Below are positions 7,445 through 14,387 of a stretch of 21,663 bases of DNA, piece by piece. The stretch's first letter is position 1, and the number at the start of each line of letters is the position of its first letter. The notes beneath the pieces are model-generated. The model was not told the origin of the DNA, ran no database searches, and saw only the letters and a program-made list of their open reading frames with translations. The DNA comes from a virus, in IMG/VR virus record IMGVR_UViG_3300000117_000324, positions 1-21,663 of that record. One strand, written 5' to 3'. A program made the position numbers and the translations under genes.

Positions 7445-8295
7445 TGGGCATGCTCCAATTCGATCTCATATCGAGTCGAGTTACAAGGTGAATCAAACTC
7501 GGTCGGATAAACCTCTTTCTCTTCAGACCATTCTACAAGATCGTTACGAACCCATGTAACTTCAAAGGTCTCCGCCACTGGAGGTTTACCTGGAATCTTA
7601 TAGAAACCGGACCAATTGTTTGCGTGTATATGGCAAGGAGTAAAGTGTTTTCGAAGTTTCAGTAGCGCGTTTTCGATAAGGTTTGTGGTAGAGGCTCGTG
7701 AAAAATAAGAAACAAACCAATGCATTTCAATGCAAAGCTGTGAAAATCCTACAAGAGTATCAGGATTAATTGCATTAAAAACATCCCACTCTGCCCCTTC
7801 ACAATCCATCTGCAAAAGCATATTATCTTCTTTGGTGTGACCGTTATCAGCAATCATCTTTGATAACGTATGAATTTCATTTGTATTTTTCGGGCCAATT
7901 CCAATTCGCTGTATTGTTCGATTAGGCGTTTTAAATCTAGACGCGTCAACAGTGTGATCATACATCCATATATGGTGGCCATATTTTTCGATCGATTCTT
8001 CGAATTTAACTGTTTTGCCAATGCCGATAGAATATGCAACGTTGCCGCCTTTTAGCAGATCTTCTATAAAAACATATCCACCATCATTCTGTTCGCCGAT
8101 TCGAACTTTTTGCATACCCTTTGGTTTTTTAGGCGATAACAACGACATTACATCATACATTCTATCTTGGTTGCTTAGAAAGTTAGCATATTGTAGAGGA
8201 GACTTCATTTTTTTCCAAATAGTAGAAGGATGATCAACCCTGAAGGTCTTTTGTTCCTTGTCTTTTTTATTCATTTGTTGGAATATTTCATTCAT
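7438..8295 (-). CDS. FkbM/METTL24-like methyltransferase
   Basis: A 285-aa protein. VRIGEQNDGGYVFIEDLL, AYSIGIGKTVKFEESI, IWMYDHTVD and LLQMDCEGAEWDVFNAI follow in the order known for FkbM-family and METTL24-like SAM methyltransferases. The 'DCEGAE' motif is the most diagnostic. FkbM-type enzymes O-methylate sugars and secondary metabolites and are common in glycan loci. It overlaps the radical SAM gene by eight bases and the next gene by seven. With the 4700-5203 and 5989-6639 proteins it makes three different methyltransferases within 4 kb. Confidence 0.75.
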   Translation of the reverse strand: MNEIFQQMNKKDKEQKTFRVDHPSTIWKKMKSPLQYANFLSNQDRMYDVMSLLSPKKPKGMQKVRIGEQNDGGYVFIEDLLKGGNVAYSIGIGKTVKFEESIEKYGHHIWMYDHTVDASRFKTPNRTIQRIGIGPKNTNEIHTLSKMIADNGHTKEDNMLLQMDCEGAEWDVFNAINPDTLVGFSQLCIEMHWFVSYFSRASTTNLIENALLKLRKHFTPCHIHANNWSGFYKIPGKPPVAETFEVTWVRNDLVEWSEEKEVYPTEFDSPCNSTRYEIELEHAQW

Positions 8296-9232
8296 CAGTT
8301 GTAGATCCTAGGGCGTTAATAAAGTCGAAAGATGGTTTACCAAATAACGTACCATCTACATTACATTTGTTGCAAGGTTTTTCTGTGCGGTTGCCTTTTT
8401 TTAACTTATTTCTTATCTTTGTCATTGGTTTGCCGAACCAGACATCACTTAGGCTTTGAGTAATTAAATTACCAACCACCTGTTCTCTATTCCAATCATT
8501 ACAACAGAGAATACAATCGCCGTTCCAATCAACAAACATCTTATAAAACGGATAATAACAAGGTTTATCTTTAACAGCTTCAATCGTCGAGTCGTCAATA
8601 CCCATCCAGTCGACAACGCCGCTTCGATTGTTTAACACTAGACCATGGTCTTCCATACCACCCCAGTGCACTCTATACTTATATTTCTCTTGAGGGATGC
8701 CTGCAAGGTCAAACAACTCGTCAAAATGTTCTACTTGTTCCATACCATCATATAGGTTCACATAGATGATTGACATGCCTGCGTCAAAGATTCTTCGAGC
8801 GTAGTGCTCATCTAGCTTGTCGCCATTGGTGTTACACTCAATGACATTATTTGGTCTATGCTTACGAAACACACTAATAATCTCTGGAAACCATGGGTTG
8901 AGAAGGTTCTCACCAAACCCACTAAAGGATATCTTACCTTCAAAAGAAGAACGTTCGAGCTCCTCTGCAATGATTGTAGCGCCTTTTACAGTGAGGTGAA
9001 GGTTTCTATTGTCATAGATTTCAGGGTCATGACGAGGACAGAACACGCATGTACGGTTGCAGAGCTCTGTTGTGTTGATCTCTATTGTAAGAATAGAATT
9101 GAGCGCGTTTCTTTCTTGGATCTTGTTCCAATGCTCAGTTTCCTGTTTTCTTCGATGTTCAATCATCTCCCACTGATCAACTGCGACCATTGGTATACGA
9201 TTATTACCTTCTATTCCAGGTATCTTAGCCAT
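8288..9232 (-). CDS. Radical SAM enzyme with SPASM domain
   Basis: A 314-aa radical SAM protein. The SAM-binding [4Fe-4S] motif CxxxCxxC is LCNRTCVFC (C58, C62, C65), followed by ISFSGFGENLLNPWF, a GGE-like SAM contact, and IECNTNGDKL. The C-terminal part carries six more cysteines (C225, C240, C243, C244, C287, C290) in the arrangement of a SPASM domain that holds an auxiliary cluster. SPASM enzymes act on peptides and, in glycan loci, on sugars (epimerisation, dehydration). The substrate is not evident. It abuts the GT25-like gene upstream and overlaps the FkbM-type methyltransferase, so glycan modification is the best guess. It would need two Fe-S clusters; compare the phage IscU at 20520-20918. 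Confidence 0.9.
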   Translation of the reverse strand: MAKIPGIEGNNRIPMVAVDQWEMIEHRRKQETEHWNKIQERNALNSILTIEINTTELCNRTCVFCPRHDPEIYDNRNLHLTVKGATIIAEELERSSFEGKISFSGFGENLLNPWFPEIISVFRKHRPNNVIECNTNGDKLDEHYARRIFDAGMSIIYVNLYDGMEQVEHFDELFDLAGIPQEKYKYRVHWGGMEDHGLVLNNRSGVVDWMGIDDSTIEAVKDKPCYYPFYKMFVDWNGDCILCCNDWNREQVVGNLITQSLSDVWFGKPMTKIRNKLKKGNRTEKPCNKCNVDGTLFGKPSFDFINALGSTTDE

Positions 9233-9952
9233 CTATAAACCCCAACTAGTCGTGACATATTGCGTATTGAAAATAACAGGACTGGGATTAATATACTCAA
9301 CCGTGCAATTTTTTGTGTTCAAAATAAAATCTGATTGATCCAGACCAACGGTTAATGCTGTCTCGAGCATCTTCTTTGCTCCAGCTGGTGTAATTGCATA
9401 TGCTGCAGTTCCAGGAACCATATAAGCATTTTCCCAATCGTTGGGTTTATTATACACTAAAGGATATGATTTATCATCCAAAAGATTATTGTATTTTTCT
9501 TTCATCGGTACAGGGTAGTTCCGAATACCTTTTTGTATTGGATATTTCTTATTAGTAAACGCGTCTCCCATGTTTAGTATAAGATAATCCTCAAACTCAT
9601 ATTCTTCTGCATCTGCAACGCAAATAATATCATGTTCAATGAAGCATTGAGTCTCGTTAGAATCGATTACCTTTTTCCAGAAATACAAATGGTTGTATAC
9701 GCACGCTGTTTTGGTTTTCCATATTTGATTGTTTTCACCATGCATCATCCACAATCGACCTTTTTTCGCAAACCTCGTAGTGAAATCGTTTCGTAATCGA
9801 GCGCCTTTTACCAGATCATCAAAGTCTGAACTAATAACGCCTTCGACAAGAGAAACATCCCATCCTTTGTATGACTGAAACGATTTTAAAGATTCCATTC
9901 CAATCTTTTTAGAATCTGGATTCGAAGGAGTATAGATAATTTGAGCTTTCAT
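9233..9952 (-). CDS. GT25-like glycosyltransferase (third of three)
   Basis: A 239-aa protein with the plan of the two GT25 proteins at 1571-2913 but more diverged. The helix ACVYNHLYFWKKVID corresponds to their 'SH..lWKkci', FIEHDIIC (EHD 106-108) to their 'EHDA', and VPGTAAYAITPAGAKKMLE to the 'G..aY.i...GAkkLl' segment. LILNMGDAF is also in the expected place after the EHD. It starts in an ATGA overlap with the GT8-like gene and is followed directly by the radical SAM gene. Sugar and acceptor unknown. Confidence 0.7.
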   Translation of the reverse strand: MKAQIIYTPSNPDSKKIGMESLKSFQSYKGWDVSLVEGVISSDFDDLVKGARLRNDFTTRFAKKGRLWMMHGENNQIWKTKTACVYNHLYFWKKVIDSNETQCFIEHDIICVADAEEYEFEDYLILNMGDAFTNKKYPIQKGIRNYPVPMKEKYNNLLDDKSYPLVYNKPNDWENAYMVPGTAAYAITPAGAKKMLETALTVGLDQSDFILNTKNCTVEYINPSPVIFNTQYVTTSWGL

Positions 9953-10734
9953 ATATGTTTCATCAATTCATTAAAGTTCTCGCCCCGATCAGGCAGTTTA
10001 TCTTTTAAGAAAAAATGTACAAAAGAACATTCTTTGATCTTTGTGTTGGCTGTGTATAAACCATTCCACTTCCAATGTAAGTCTTTCGTAGGCACCTTTG
10101 CATTGTAGATAAAATAATTGAGTAAAGTTTGATCGGTGCTCCATTTCCACGCACCTTGGCCGTCGACAAAATCAACAAACTCATTTTGCATTATCCAATC
10201 TTTTGGAGAAAGACCTTTCAGAAAAGGTTCGAATTGCGCGCTGTTAAGAAGAATCAATCCCATATTATAGAAAGGATATCCCATTTTTGATACTTCTCGA
10301 TATTTACGTCTTTTAGAAAGACCCTGATATTGCATCGCAGAATAATTAATAATCTTCGCAATGTATTGATCAGTGATAGGCATCGATGACTCGAGTACTG
10401 CGCCAAACGCGTGATCAGTACCAAAATCTTCGAAAATATTTTCAGCGTTTTCTCTAACGAATATATCTGCGTCGACAATAGCAATCTGATCGTAGTCTTT
10501 CAGATGACTAAACGCGTTTTCTTTTTCATATATGGGAAGAAACCCGCCATGTTTTTCATAAGACTCTTTACTACGATTTGTTGTAAAGACATTTGGTTTG
10601 ATTCGAAGAATTGGATCTTTTTGTACGATGTGATCGATGTTATGTTGAGAACAGTAAGCGGCTACAGAAGCAACACACCCATCATATAGTTTAGATTTTT
10701 TGCCGACGTATACTTGATATATCAATCTTCTCAT
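9949..10734 (-). CDS. DxD glycosyltransferase, GT8/GT34-like
   Basis: A 261-aa GT-A protein. The DxD motif is IAIVDADIFV (D88-D90), preceded by KENAFSHLKDYD and followed by YPFYNMGLILLN, the 'f.NaGl.l.n' segment of GT8/GT34-type enzymes. STDQTLLNYFIY and a late FVHFFLKDKL histidine complete the pattern. The ATG at 10734 lies in front of the first beta strand LIYQVYVG. No good ribosome-binding site is at the right distance: AAGGA is 12 bases upstream, inside a small overlapping gene, so translation may be coupled to that gene. Confidence 0.75.
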   Translation of the reverse strand: MRRLIYQVYVGKKSKLYDGCVASVAAYCSQHNIDHIVQKDPILRIKPNVFTTNRSKESYEKHGGFLPIYEKENAFSHLKDYDQIAIVDADIFVRENAENIFEDFGTDHAFGAVLESSMPITDQYIAKIINYSAMQYQGLSKRRKYREVSKMGYPFYNMGLILLNSAQFEPFLKGLSPKDWIMQNEFVDFVDGQGAWKWSTDQTLLNYFIYNAKVPTKDLHWKWNGLYTANTKIKECSFVHFFLKDKLPDRGENFNELMKHI

Positions 10735-10849
10735 AATCTAATTTTTTCCTTGCTGGAGATTTTTCAAATTTAACTTTTTTTCGTTCAGCTCTGTATTTAT
10801 CGTTCCTTCTTTTCTTGTTTCCGGAATCGAATTTCGAATATTTTGCCAC
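10691..10849 (-). CDS. Small basic phage protein, GTG start
   Basis: A 52-aa, strongly basic peptide starting AKYSKFDSGNKKRRNDKYR after a GTG codon and ending SSIRRQKI. The GTG has AGGTAGGT seven bases upstream. It follows the stop of the preceding small gene by five bases and overlaps the start of the GT8-like gene by 44 bases in another frame. Short 'AKYSKFD..NKK' proteins are something I recall from T4-like marine phages, which favours a real gene. The charge suggests nucleic-acid or virion binding, but no function can be assigned. Confidence 0.5.
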   Translation of the reverse strand: MAKYSKFDSGNKKRRNDKYRAERKKVKFEKSPARKKLDYEKIDISSIRRQKI

Positions 10850-10854
10850 GTGAT

Positions 10855-10998
10855 TTACCTACCTTGACCTCTGTATTTTTTATAATTTGCTTTTTTCTTT
10901 TTGTTTAGAGAGGACGTGTTAAAGTGTCCTCTACCAATAGAAGTGCCTTTTGGTTTGTATTCAACTTTGTTATTACCTGAAGATAATGCCTTTGCCAT
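10855..10998 (-). CDS. Small basic conserved phage protein
   Basis: A 47-aa peptide beginning MAKALSSGNNKVEYKPKG and ending in a lysine-rich NKKKKANYKKYRGQGR tail. The start has AGGA seven bases upstream. The 'TSS(L/M)NK.KK...KKYRGQG' ending is a pattern I recall in small proteins of T4-like marine phages. It lies directly behind the lysozyme gene (12 bases) and ahead of the GTG-start gene. The function is unknown; a nucleic-acid or virion-associated role would fit the charge. Confidence 0.7.
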   Translation of the reverse strand: MAKALSSGNNKVEYKPKGTSIGRGHFNTSSLNKKKKANYKKYRGQGR

Positions 10999-11010
10999 TA
11001 ATAATTCCTT

Positions 11011-11457
11011 TTAAGCTTCTTCTAATCGAACCATCAGTCTTTCTGCGCGATTAGTTACTTGATTATACCACTTCGAATCGCGTCCTTCAATAGCTGCTGT
11101 TTTCCAATCACCGTTTTCAAGAGCGGTCAACATTTTCTTAAACTTAGAAAGTCTTGGTCGACCCATGTTAAACATCATATTGACAACAACCTGCTGTACT
11201 TCCTCTGGAAATTCGTCGAACGCTCCTCCAGGGAAAAGCTGGTGGCACTCAGCAACTGCTGTGTCAAGATCGCATTCAAAAGCCTCCCACACTCGAGTAG
11301 AACTGACAGCGGTGCCGACTTCTAATCCTGCTTCTGGATCATCGTCTGTAACAAGGTGGCCTACTCCAAAGGTAGGATATCCAAGGTGATCAAGATAAAT
11401 TTGGTATTCAACTCCCTCGTCTATCTTTAATGTCTCGAAAACTTCTTCTCTGTTCAT
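11011..11457 (-). CDS. T4-type lysozyme (endolysin), GH24
   Basis: A 148-aa glycoside hydrolase family 24 lysozyme that cleaves the MurNAc-GlcNAc bond of peptidoglycan. The start at 11457 (in-frame upstream codons reach 11493) is chosen for its ATGA overlap with the preceding gene and its match to the T4 e-protein N terminus. The catalytic triad reads E14 in KIDEG, D23 in IYLDHLGY and T29 in PTFGVGH, with exactly the spacing of T4 E11-D20-T26. VVVNMMFNMGRPRLSKFKKML and SKWYNQVTNRAERLM match the C-terminal lobe. There is no signal peptide, so it should need a holin to reach the wall. It sits oddly inside the glycan block, between a glycosyltransferase and two tiny basic proteins. Confidence 0.95.
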   Translation of the reverse strand: MNREEVFETLKIDEGVEYQIYLDHLGYPTFGVGHLVTDDDPEAGLEVGTAVSSTRVWEAFECDLDTAVAECHQLFPGGAFDEFPEEVQQVVVNMMFNMGRPRLSKFKKMLTALENGDWKTAAIEGRDSKWYNQVTNRAERLMVRLEEA

Positions 11458-12113
11458 TGTTCTTCCTTTAGTTGTTTTGCTACTTGTTTCCATTCTTCAG
11501 CGAATTCACAGTTTTCATATTCAGAAAACCATGGTCCACCGTCTGTATAATGAATAATGTTCGGTTTATCTATATCTGAGTAATACCCAGCCAAATAGTT
11601 CCATGTGTGGTTAAGAGAGCCAATATTATCAGCCCACCTCATTTGATGTAGGTAAGAAGGGTCGACAATATTAACTACATCTGGTGTCAGTTTCCAACAC
11701 GCTGAATTGTTATATAGCATGACTGAAGACCAGTTTTTCCTTGGATAGACGTGTTGCAACTTTCCATCCATTTTATACTTGCCTTTGGGTGTGTATTCAT
11801 GATGAACGCAACTAACATCACAAGATTCATCTATTGTTTCCATAATATCTAAAACATTAGTGTTACATAAAATATCACAATCAACAAAAAGAGAATATCC
11901 TTTATAGTCGCTGAGAAAAGGAACAAGGAATCGAGTCATTGTAAATTCGGTTGATGCTTTAAGATCGTGTTGTCGACGAAATATACCTTTGTCTATCAAC
12001 TCAGATCGCACAAGAGGGATAATTTCGACTTCTGTAGAATGATTCAATATCGATGCTCGTGCAACCTGATATGCTTCATCTTCTCTGGGATCGTAACCAA
12101 TAAAAACTTTCAT
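11454..12113 (-). CDS. DxD glycosyltransferase, GT8-like
   Basis: A 219-aa protein with N terminus MKVFIGYDPREDEAYQVARAS, the typical entry of GT8-like enzymes ('v.iGyD.re..a..v...Si'). FTMTRFLVPFL precedes the DxD motif SLFVDCDILC (D78-D80), and NWSSVMLYNN and a late IIHYTDGGPWF histidine segment follow. All elements of a nucleotide-sugar-dependent GT-A enzyme are present. It overlaps the sialyltransferase-like gene upstream and the lysozyme gene downstream by ATGA. Proteins of this subtype are common in phages and in cell-surface loci; the substrate is open. Confidence 0.8.
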   Translation of the reverse strand: MKVFIGYDPREDEAYQVARASILNHSTEVEIIPLVRSELIDKGIFRRQHDLKASTEFTMTRFLVPFLSDYKGYSLFVDCDILCNTNVLDIMETIDESCDVSCVHHEYTPKGKYKMDGKLQHVYPRKNWSSVMLYNNSACWKLTPDVVNIVDPSYLHQMRWADNIGSLNHTWNYLAGYYSDIDKPNIIHYTDGGPWFSEYENCEFAEEWKQVAKQLKEEQ

Positions 12114-12733
12114 TCGACAAATACTATTTTCGTGTTAAATTCTTTTTCAAAAAGAGGAAGCATTTTTTGTTCTACATCATATCTATGGTCGCCGTAATTT
12201 TTCCAATCCTTACCTCTTGTGACAGACCATCCAAACTTTCCACTACGCACATTGTCGTATCCGAGAAGATGAATCTTAGAGGGTTGAATATAGTGACAGG
12301 CATAGAGAATTGTATGTGTTCCAGAAGACATATGATTGTGTCCCAAAACGGGGTCAGAGTGAACCTGAGCTTCTTGCGAGTTTCTTGACCAGTCGTTTGT
12401 TCTCATGTCACGAAAAATTTGATTCCAATGATGACAGAGTTGCTGATTGCATTTAACTGTCTCACTATTGTATCGACTATCATAGTCTTCTTTTGGATTT
12501 CTTCGACTATCGATATAAACCCAACACTGAACATTTGGAATGTTTGATATTGTTTTATATTGAGCCGTTGACCCCCCAATAACATTGGTCTTAGAACCAT
12601 ATTGCTCTGGGTTTTCTTTAACATATTTGATTGAATTAGCTTTTTGTCTTATAACACAGTCAAACGAATCGATATAAGAACCATATTTTTTGTGCAATAA
12701 ACTAGGGCCATGACCAACTATTATAACTTCCAT
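12110..12733 (-). CDS. GT29-like sialyltransferase-type protein
   Basis: A 207-aa protein with motifs recalling eukaryote-type sialyltransferases (GT29). An L-motif-like stretch is IIVGHGPSL (residues 4-12) plus GSYIDSFDCVIRQKA. An S-motif-like stretch is MSSGTHTILYACHYI (about 135-149) leading to IHLLGYD (154-160). A VS-like DHRYDVEQ has H183 where the catalytic histidine would be. No membrane anchor or signal peptide. The GT29 label rests on these motifs and their order; general nucleotide-sugar binding is safer than sialic acid as donor. It follows phoH by one base and overlaps the GT8-like gene by ATGA, opening the glycan block. Confidence 0.6.
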   Translation of the reverse strand: MEVIIVGHGPSLLHKKYGSYIDSFDCVIRQKANSIKYVKENPEQYGSKTNVIGGSTAQYKTISNIPNVQCWVYIDSRRNPKEDYDSRYNSETVKCNQQLCHHWNQIFRDMRTNDWSRNSQEAQVHSDPVLGHNHMSSGTHTILYACHYIQPSKIHLLGYDNVRSGKFGWSVTRGKDWKNYGDHRYDVEQKMLPLFEKEFNTKIVFVE

Positions 12734-12734
12734 A

Positions 12735-13433
12735 TCATTTAATTCCCATCCATTCTTTGGTCATAATATAATCACGAACAAAATCAGATCGAACAATATC
12801 TTCCCAACCAAACTGGACATGGGTAAATGATTTCATATTATTAATGATACTAAGAAATTGATTCACCCCGCTTTTATCTTTCTCTTGTTTGAAGTCAGAC
12901 TGATAATAATCGCCACAGAATATAATTTTTGTCGCTTGTCCAACCCGAGTTATGACAGAGTCAAGTTCGTGAAAGTTTAAATTTTGCATTTCATCAACAA
13001 GTATAATACTGCTATCATAGGTCACTCCCCTTATGTAAGAGGTTGACTCAAAGTTTATGTAATTATTATGAACGAGTTTATCGTATGCTTTGGTGTCATT
13101 AAACAGTTCCGTTGCAGCTGCTCGATAAGGACCAGTATAAGCGTTGAGTTTTTCTTCAACACTTCCTGGAAGATATCCAATCTCTCTAGTTGGTACAACA
13201 GAGCGAATTATATGCAGGGTTTCATAAGGCGTCGATCTGTCCATCACTTCTTCGAGCGCGAGATAAATTCCTAAGAACGTTTTACCTGTACCAGCAGTGC
13301 CTGTGAGTGCGAGATGATCTCCATCTTTCCAGGCTTTCCAAGCGTCTTGTTGATGCGGTGTGATAGGTGATATGGTATCCATCTGATCGATCCGGATACG
13401 CATGTCGGTTTGCGATGAGATAATTTTGGTCAT
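12735..13433 (-). CDS. phoH: PhoH-family ATPase
   Basis: A 232-aa PhoH-like P-loop ATPase. The Walker A motif is GTAGTGKT (45-52) and Walker B is IILVDEMQN (143-151); TPHQQDAWKAW before the P-loop and VVPTREIGYLPGSVEEK after it are characteristic of the family. PhoH is widespread in marine phages and often used as a marker gene. Its role is uncertain; an RNA helicase or RNase-linked function is suggested for cellular homologues that carry extra domains, which are absent here. The ATG overlaps the preceding TGA (TGATG) and no ribosome-binding site is visible, so translation is probably coupled to the FmdB-like gene. Confidence 0.95.
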   Translation of the reverse strand: MTKIISSQTDMRIRIDQMDTISPITPHQQDAWKAWKDGDHLALTGTAGTGKTFLGIYLALEEVMDRSTPYETLHIIRSVVPTREIGYLPGSVEEKLNAYTGPYRAAATELFNDTKAYDKLVHNNYINFESTSYIRGVTYDSSIILVDEMQNLNFHELDSVITRVGQATKIIFCGDYYQSDFKQEKDKSGVNQFLSIINNMKSFTHVQFGWEDIVRSDFVRDYIMTKEWMGIK

Positions 13434-13669
13434 CAGTAAGTATTAATATTAACGCCGCGCCCAGATCCTTTTTTGATCTTTTTTAACAGGTCACGCCAAT
13501 CTCCAGATGTTTTAGCGACAATGTTGCCTGTATGTGTAATATCAGCAGCCATTCCTAAATGCACTTGTATCCATTCTCCGCTGGCTATCATTTCTTCTTT
13601 CTTAGAAATTGTGAGAATCATTTCTTTAATCTCACCAGTTTCTCTATTCTTTAAATCATATGTCGGCAT
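13433..13669 (-). CDS. FmdB-like small phage protein without zinc cysteines
   Basis: A 78-aa protein beginning MPTYDLKNRETGEIKEMILTISKKEEM. This matches the start of the FmdB-type putative regulatory proteins as they occur in T4-like phages, except that the zinc-ribbon cysteines of cellular FmdB are missing. The C-terminal half ends in GDWRDLLKKIKKGSGRG. AGGA lies nine bases upstream of the ATG and directly behind a stable hairpin. It overlaps phoH by one base. I recall similar proteins in many marine myoviruses; no function is known. Confidence 0.7.
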   Translation of the reverse strand: MPTYDLKNRETGEIKEMILTISKKEEMIASGEWIQVHLGMAADITHTGNIVAKTSGDWRDLLKKIKKGSGRGVNINTY

Positions 13670-13680
13670 AATATTTTCCT

Positions 13681-13710
13681 AAAAGCGAGTCCCCATATTT
13701 CAGGGGACTC
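13681..13710 (-). terminator. Hairpin with short U-run, possible intrinsic terminator
   Basis: A perfect 8-bp stem (13687-13694 with 13703-13710, GAGTCCCC/GGGGACTC) encloses an 8-base loop. On the minus strand it is followed by GC and four T residues. It begins 12 bases after the stop of the 53-aa gene and ends close to the AGGA of the FmdB-like gene. The U-run is short for an efficient terminator. It could be a leaky terminator, an mRNA-stabilising end, or a structure that affects translation of the FmdB-like gene and phoH. Confidence 0.5.
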
Positions 13711-13722
13711 TCTTAGATAGGA

Positions 13723-13884
13723 TCACCCCCTTGATATAACTTGTTCTATAGCAGCATCTAAAAACGCTTGTTTTTTAATCATCTTATATGCTGCTTCTGA
13801 TTTCCCTTTTTTATTTAACTTGTGGATATAATTTCCAAGTTCCCTAGAGTCTTTTTTTAATCTTTCTATTTGGTTTACTACCAT
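13723..13884 (-). CDS. Small conserved phage protein
   Basis: A 53-aa, probably helical, basic protein beginning MVVNQIERLKKDSRELGNYI and containing HKLNKKGKSEAAYKMIKKQA. The start has a strong AGGAG eight bases upstream, and the codon pattern is unbroken to TGA. I recall similar 'NQIE+LKK.SREL..YI' proteins from T4-like marine phages, with no function. It is the last gene before the hairpin at 13681-13710, so it may end a transcription unit that starts at the reductase. Confidence 0.75.
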   Translation of the reverse strand: MVVNQIERLKKDSRELGNYIHKLNKKGKSEAAYKMIKKQAFLDAAIEQVISRG

Positions 13885-13921
13885 AGGCAAGTCTCCTTGT
13901 TATCGATTTGGAATTTACATA

Positions 13922-13943
13922 ATTAATTTGGGATTAATTTGGG
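13922..13943. repeat. Tandem 11-bp duplication
   Basis: The unit ATTAATTTGGG occurs twice in direct succession. It covers the last codons and the stop of the DUF6433-like gene (coding for LIPN-stop), and could have arisen by replication slippage that reset the end of the protein. Confidence 0.8.
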
Positions 13944-14363
13944 GTAAGCCTCCTGTACTATTTTTTTAGTCAATCCTTTCACTGGGGATTTTTTGTTGAT
14001 CATAGACACTAAAACCTTAGCGTCTTCCGGATGAACCGTCTCCAACATATCGATAAAAATTTTTTCGCGTTTAAATGGAGGTAGTTCGTCTGCTGTTTTA
14101 ATACCTCGGACAAGGTATTTAAAATTCATGTGTTGTTTTAGTAGAGTAGAAGGAACGGATTCTTCGCGTTGAGGATTGTAGGGCGGTTCACCTTCTGGAA
14201 GGTTCCACTGAACTCTATCGTCGAAAATCCCACGAAGTACGTCTTTTAAACAGGCTGTTGAATATTTTTGTAGCACAGCTATTTTATCTTTTCTTGCTTT
14301 TGTTTTTGAAAATTCTTCAAAAACTTCATAGACTTCTCGAGTCCGTTGAATATCATACGCCAT
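13923..14363 (-). CDS. DUF6433-like phage protein
   Basis: A 146-aa soluble protein. The segment GIFDDRVQWNLPEGEPPYNP (about residues 45-64), then FKREKIFIDMLETVHPEDAKVLVSM, corresponds to a protein family of T4-like cyanophages and their relatives (DUF6433 as I recall). No catalytic motif is evident. AGGA lies seven bases before the ATG. The last codons and stop lie in an 11-bp tandem duplication. Function unknown; the conservation within T4-like genomes suggests a core phage role. Confidence 0.65.
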   Translation of the reverse strand: MAYDIQRTREVYEVFEEFSKTKARKDKIAVLQKYSTACLKDVLRGIFDDRVQWNLPEGEPPYNPQREESVPSTLLKQHMNFKYLVRGIKTADELPPFKREKIFIDMLETVHPEDAKVLVSMINKKSPVKGLTKKIVQEAYPKLIPN

Positions 14364-14387
14364 AATAATTTCCTACTATCATAGTAT

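Noticed and set aside
8858-9238. Plus-strand open frame of 126 codons
   Set aside because: Antisense to the radical SAM gene with its complete cysteine motifs; no other plus-strand gene exists in the window.
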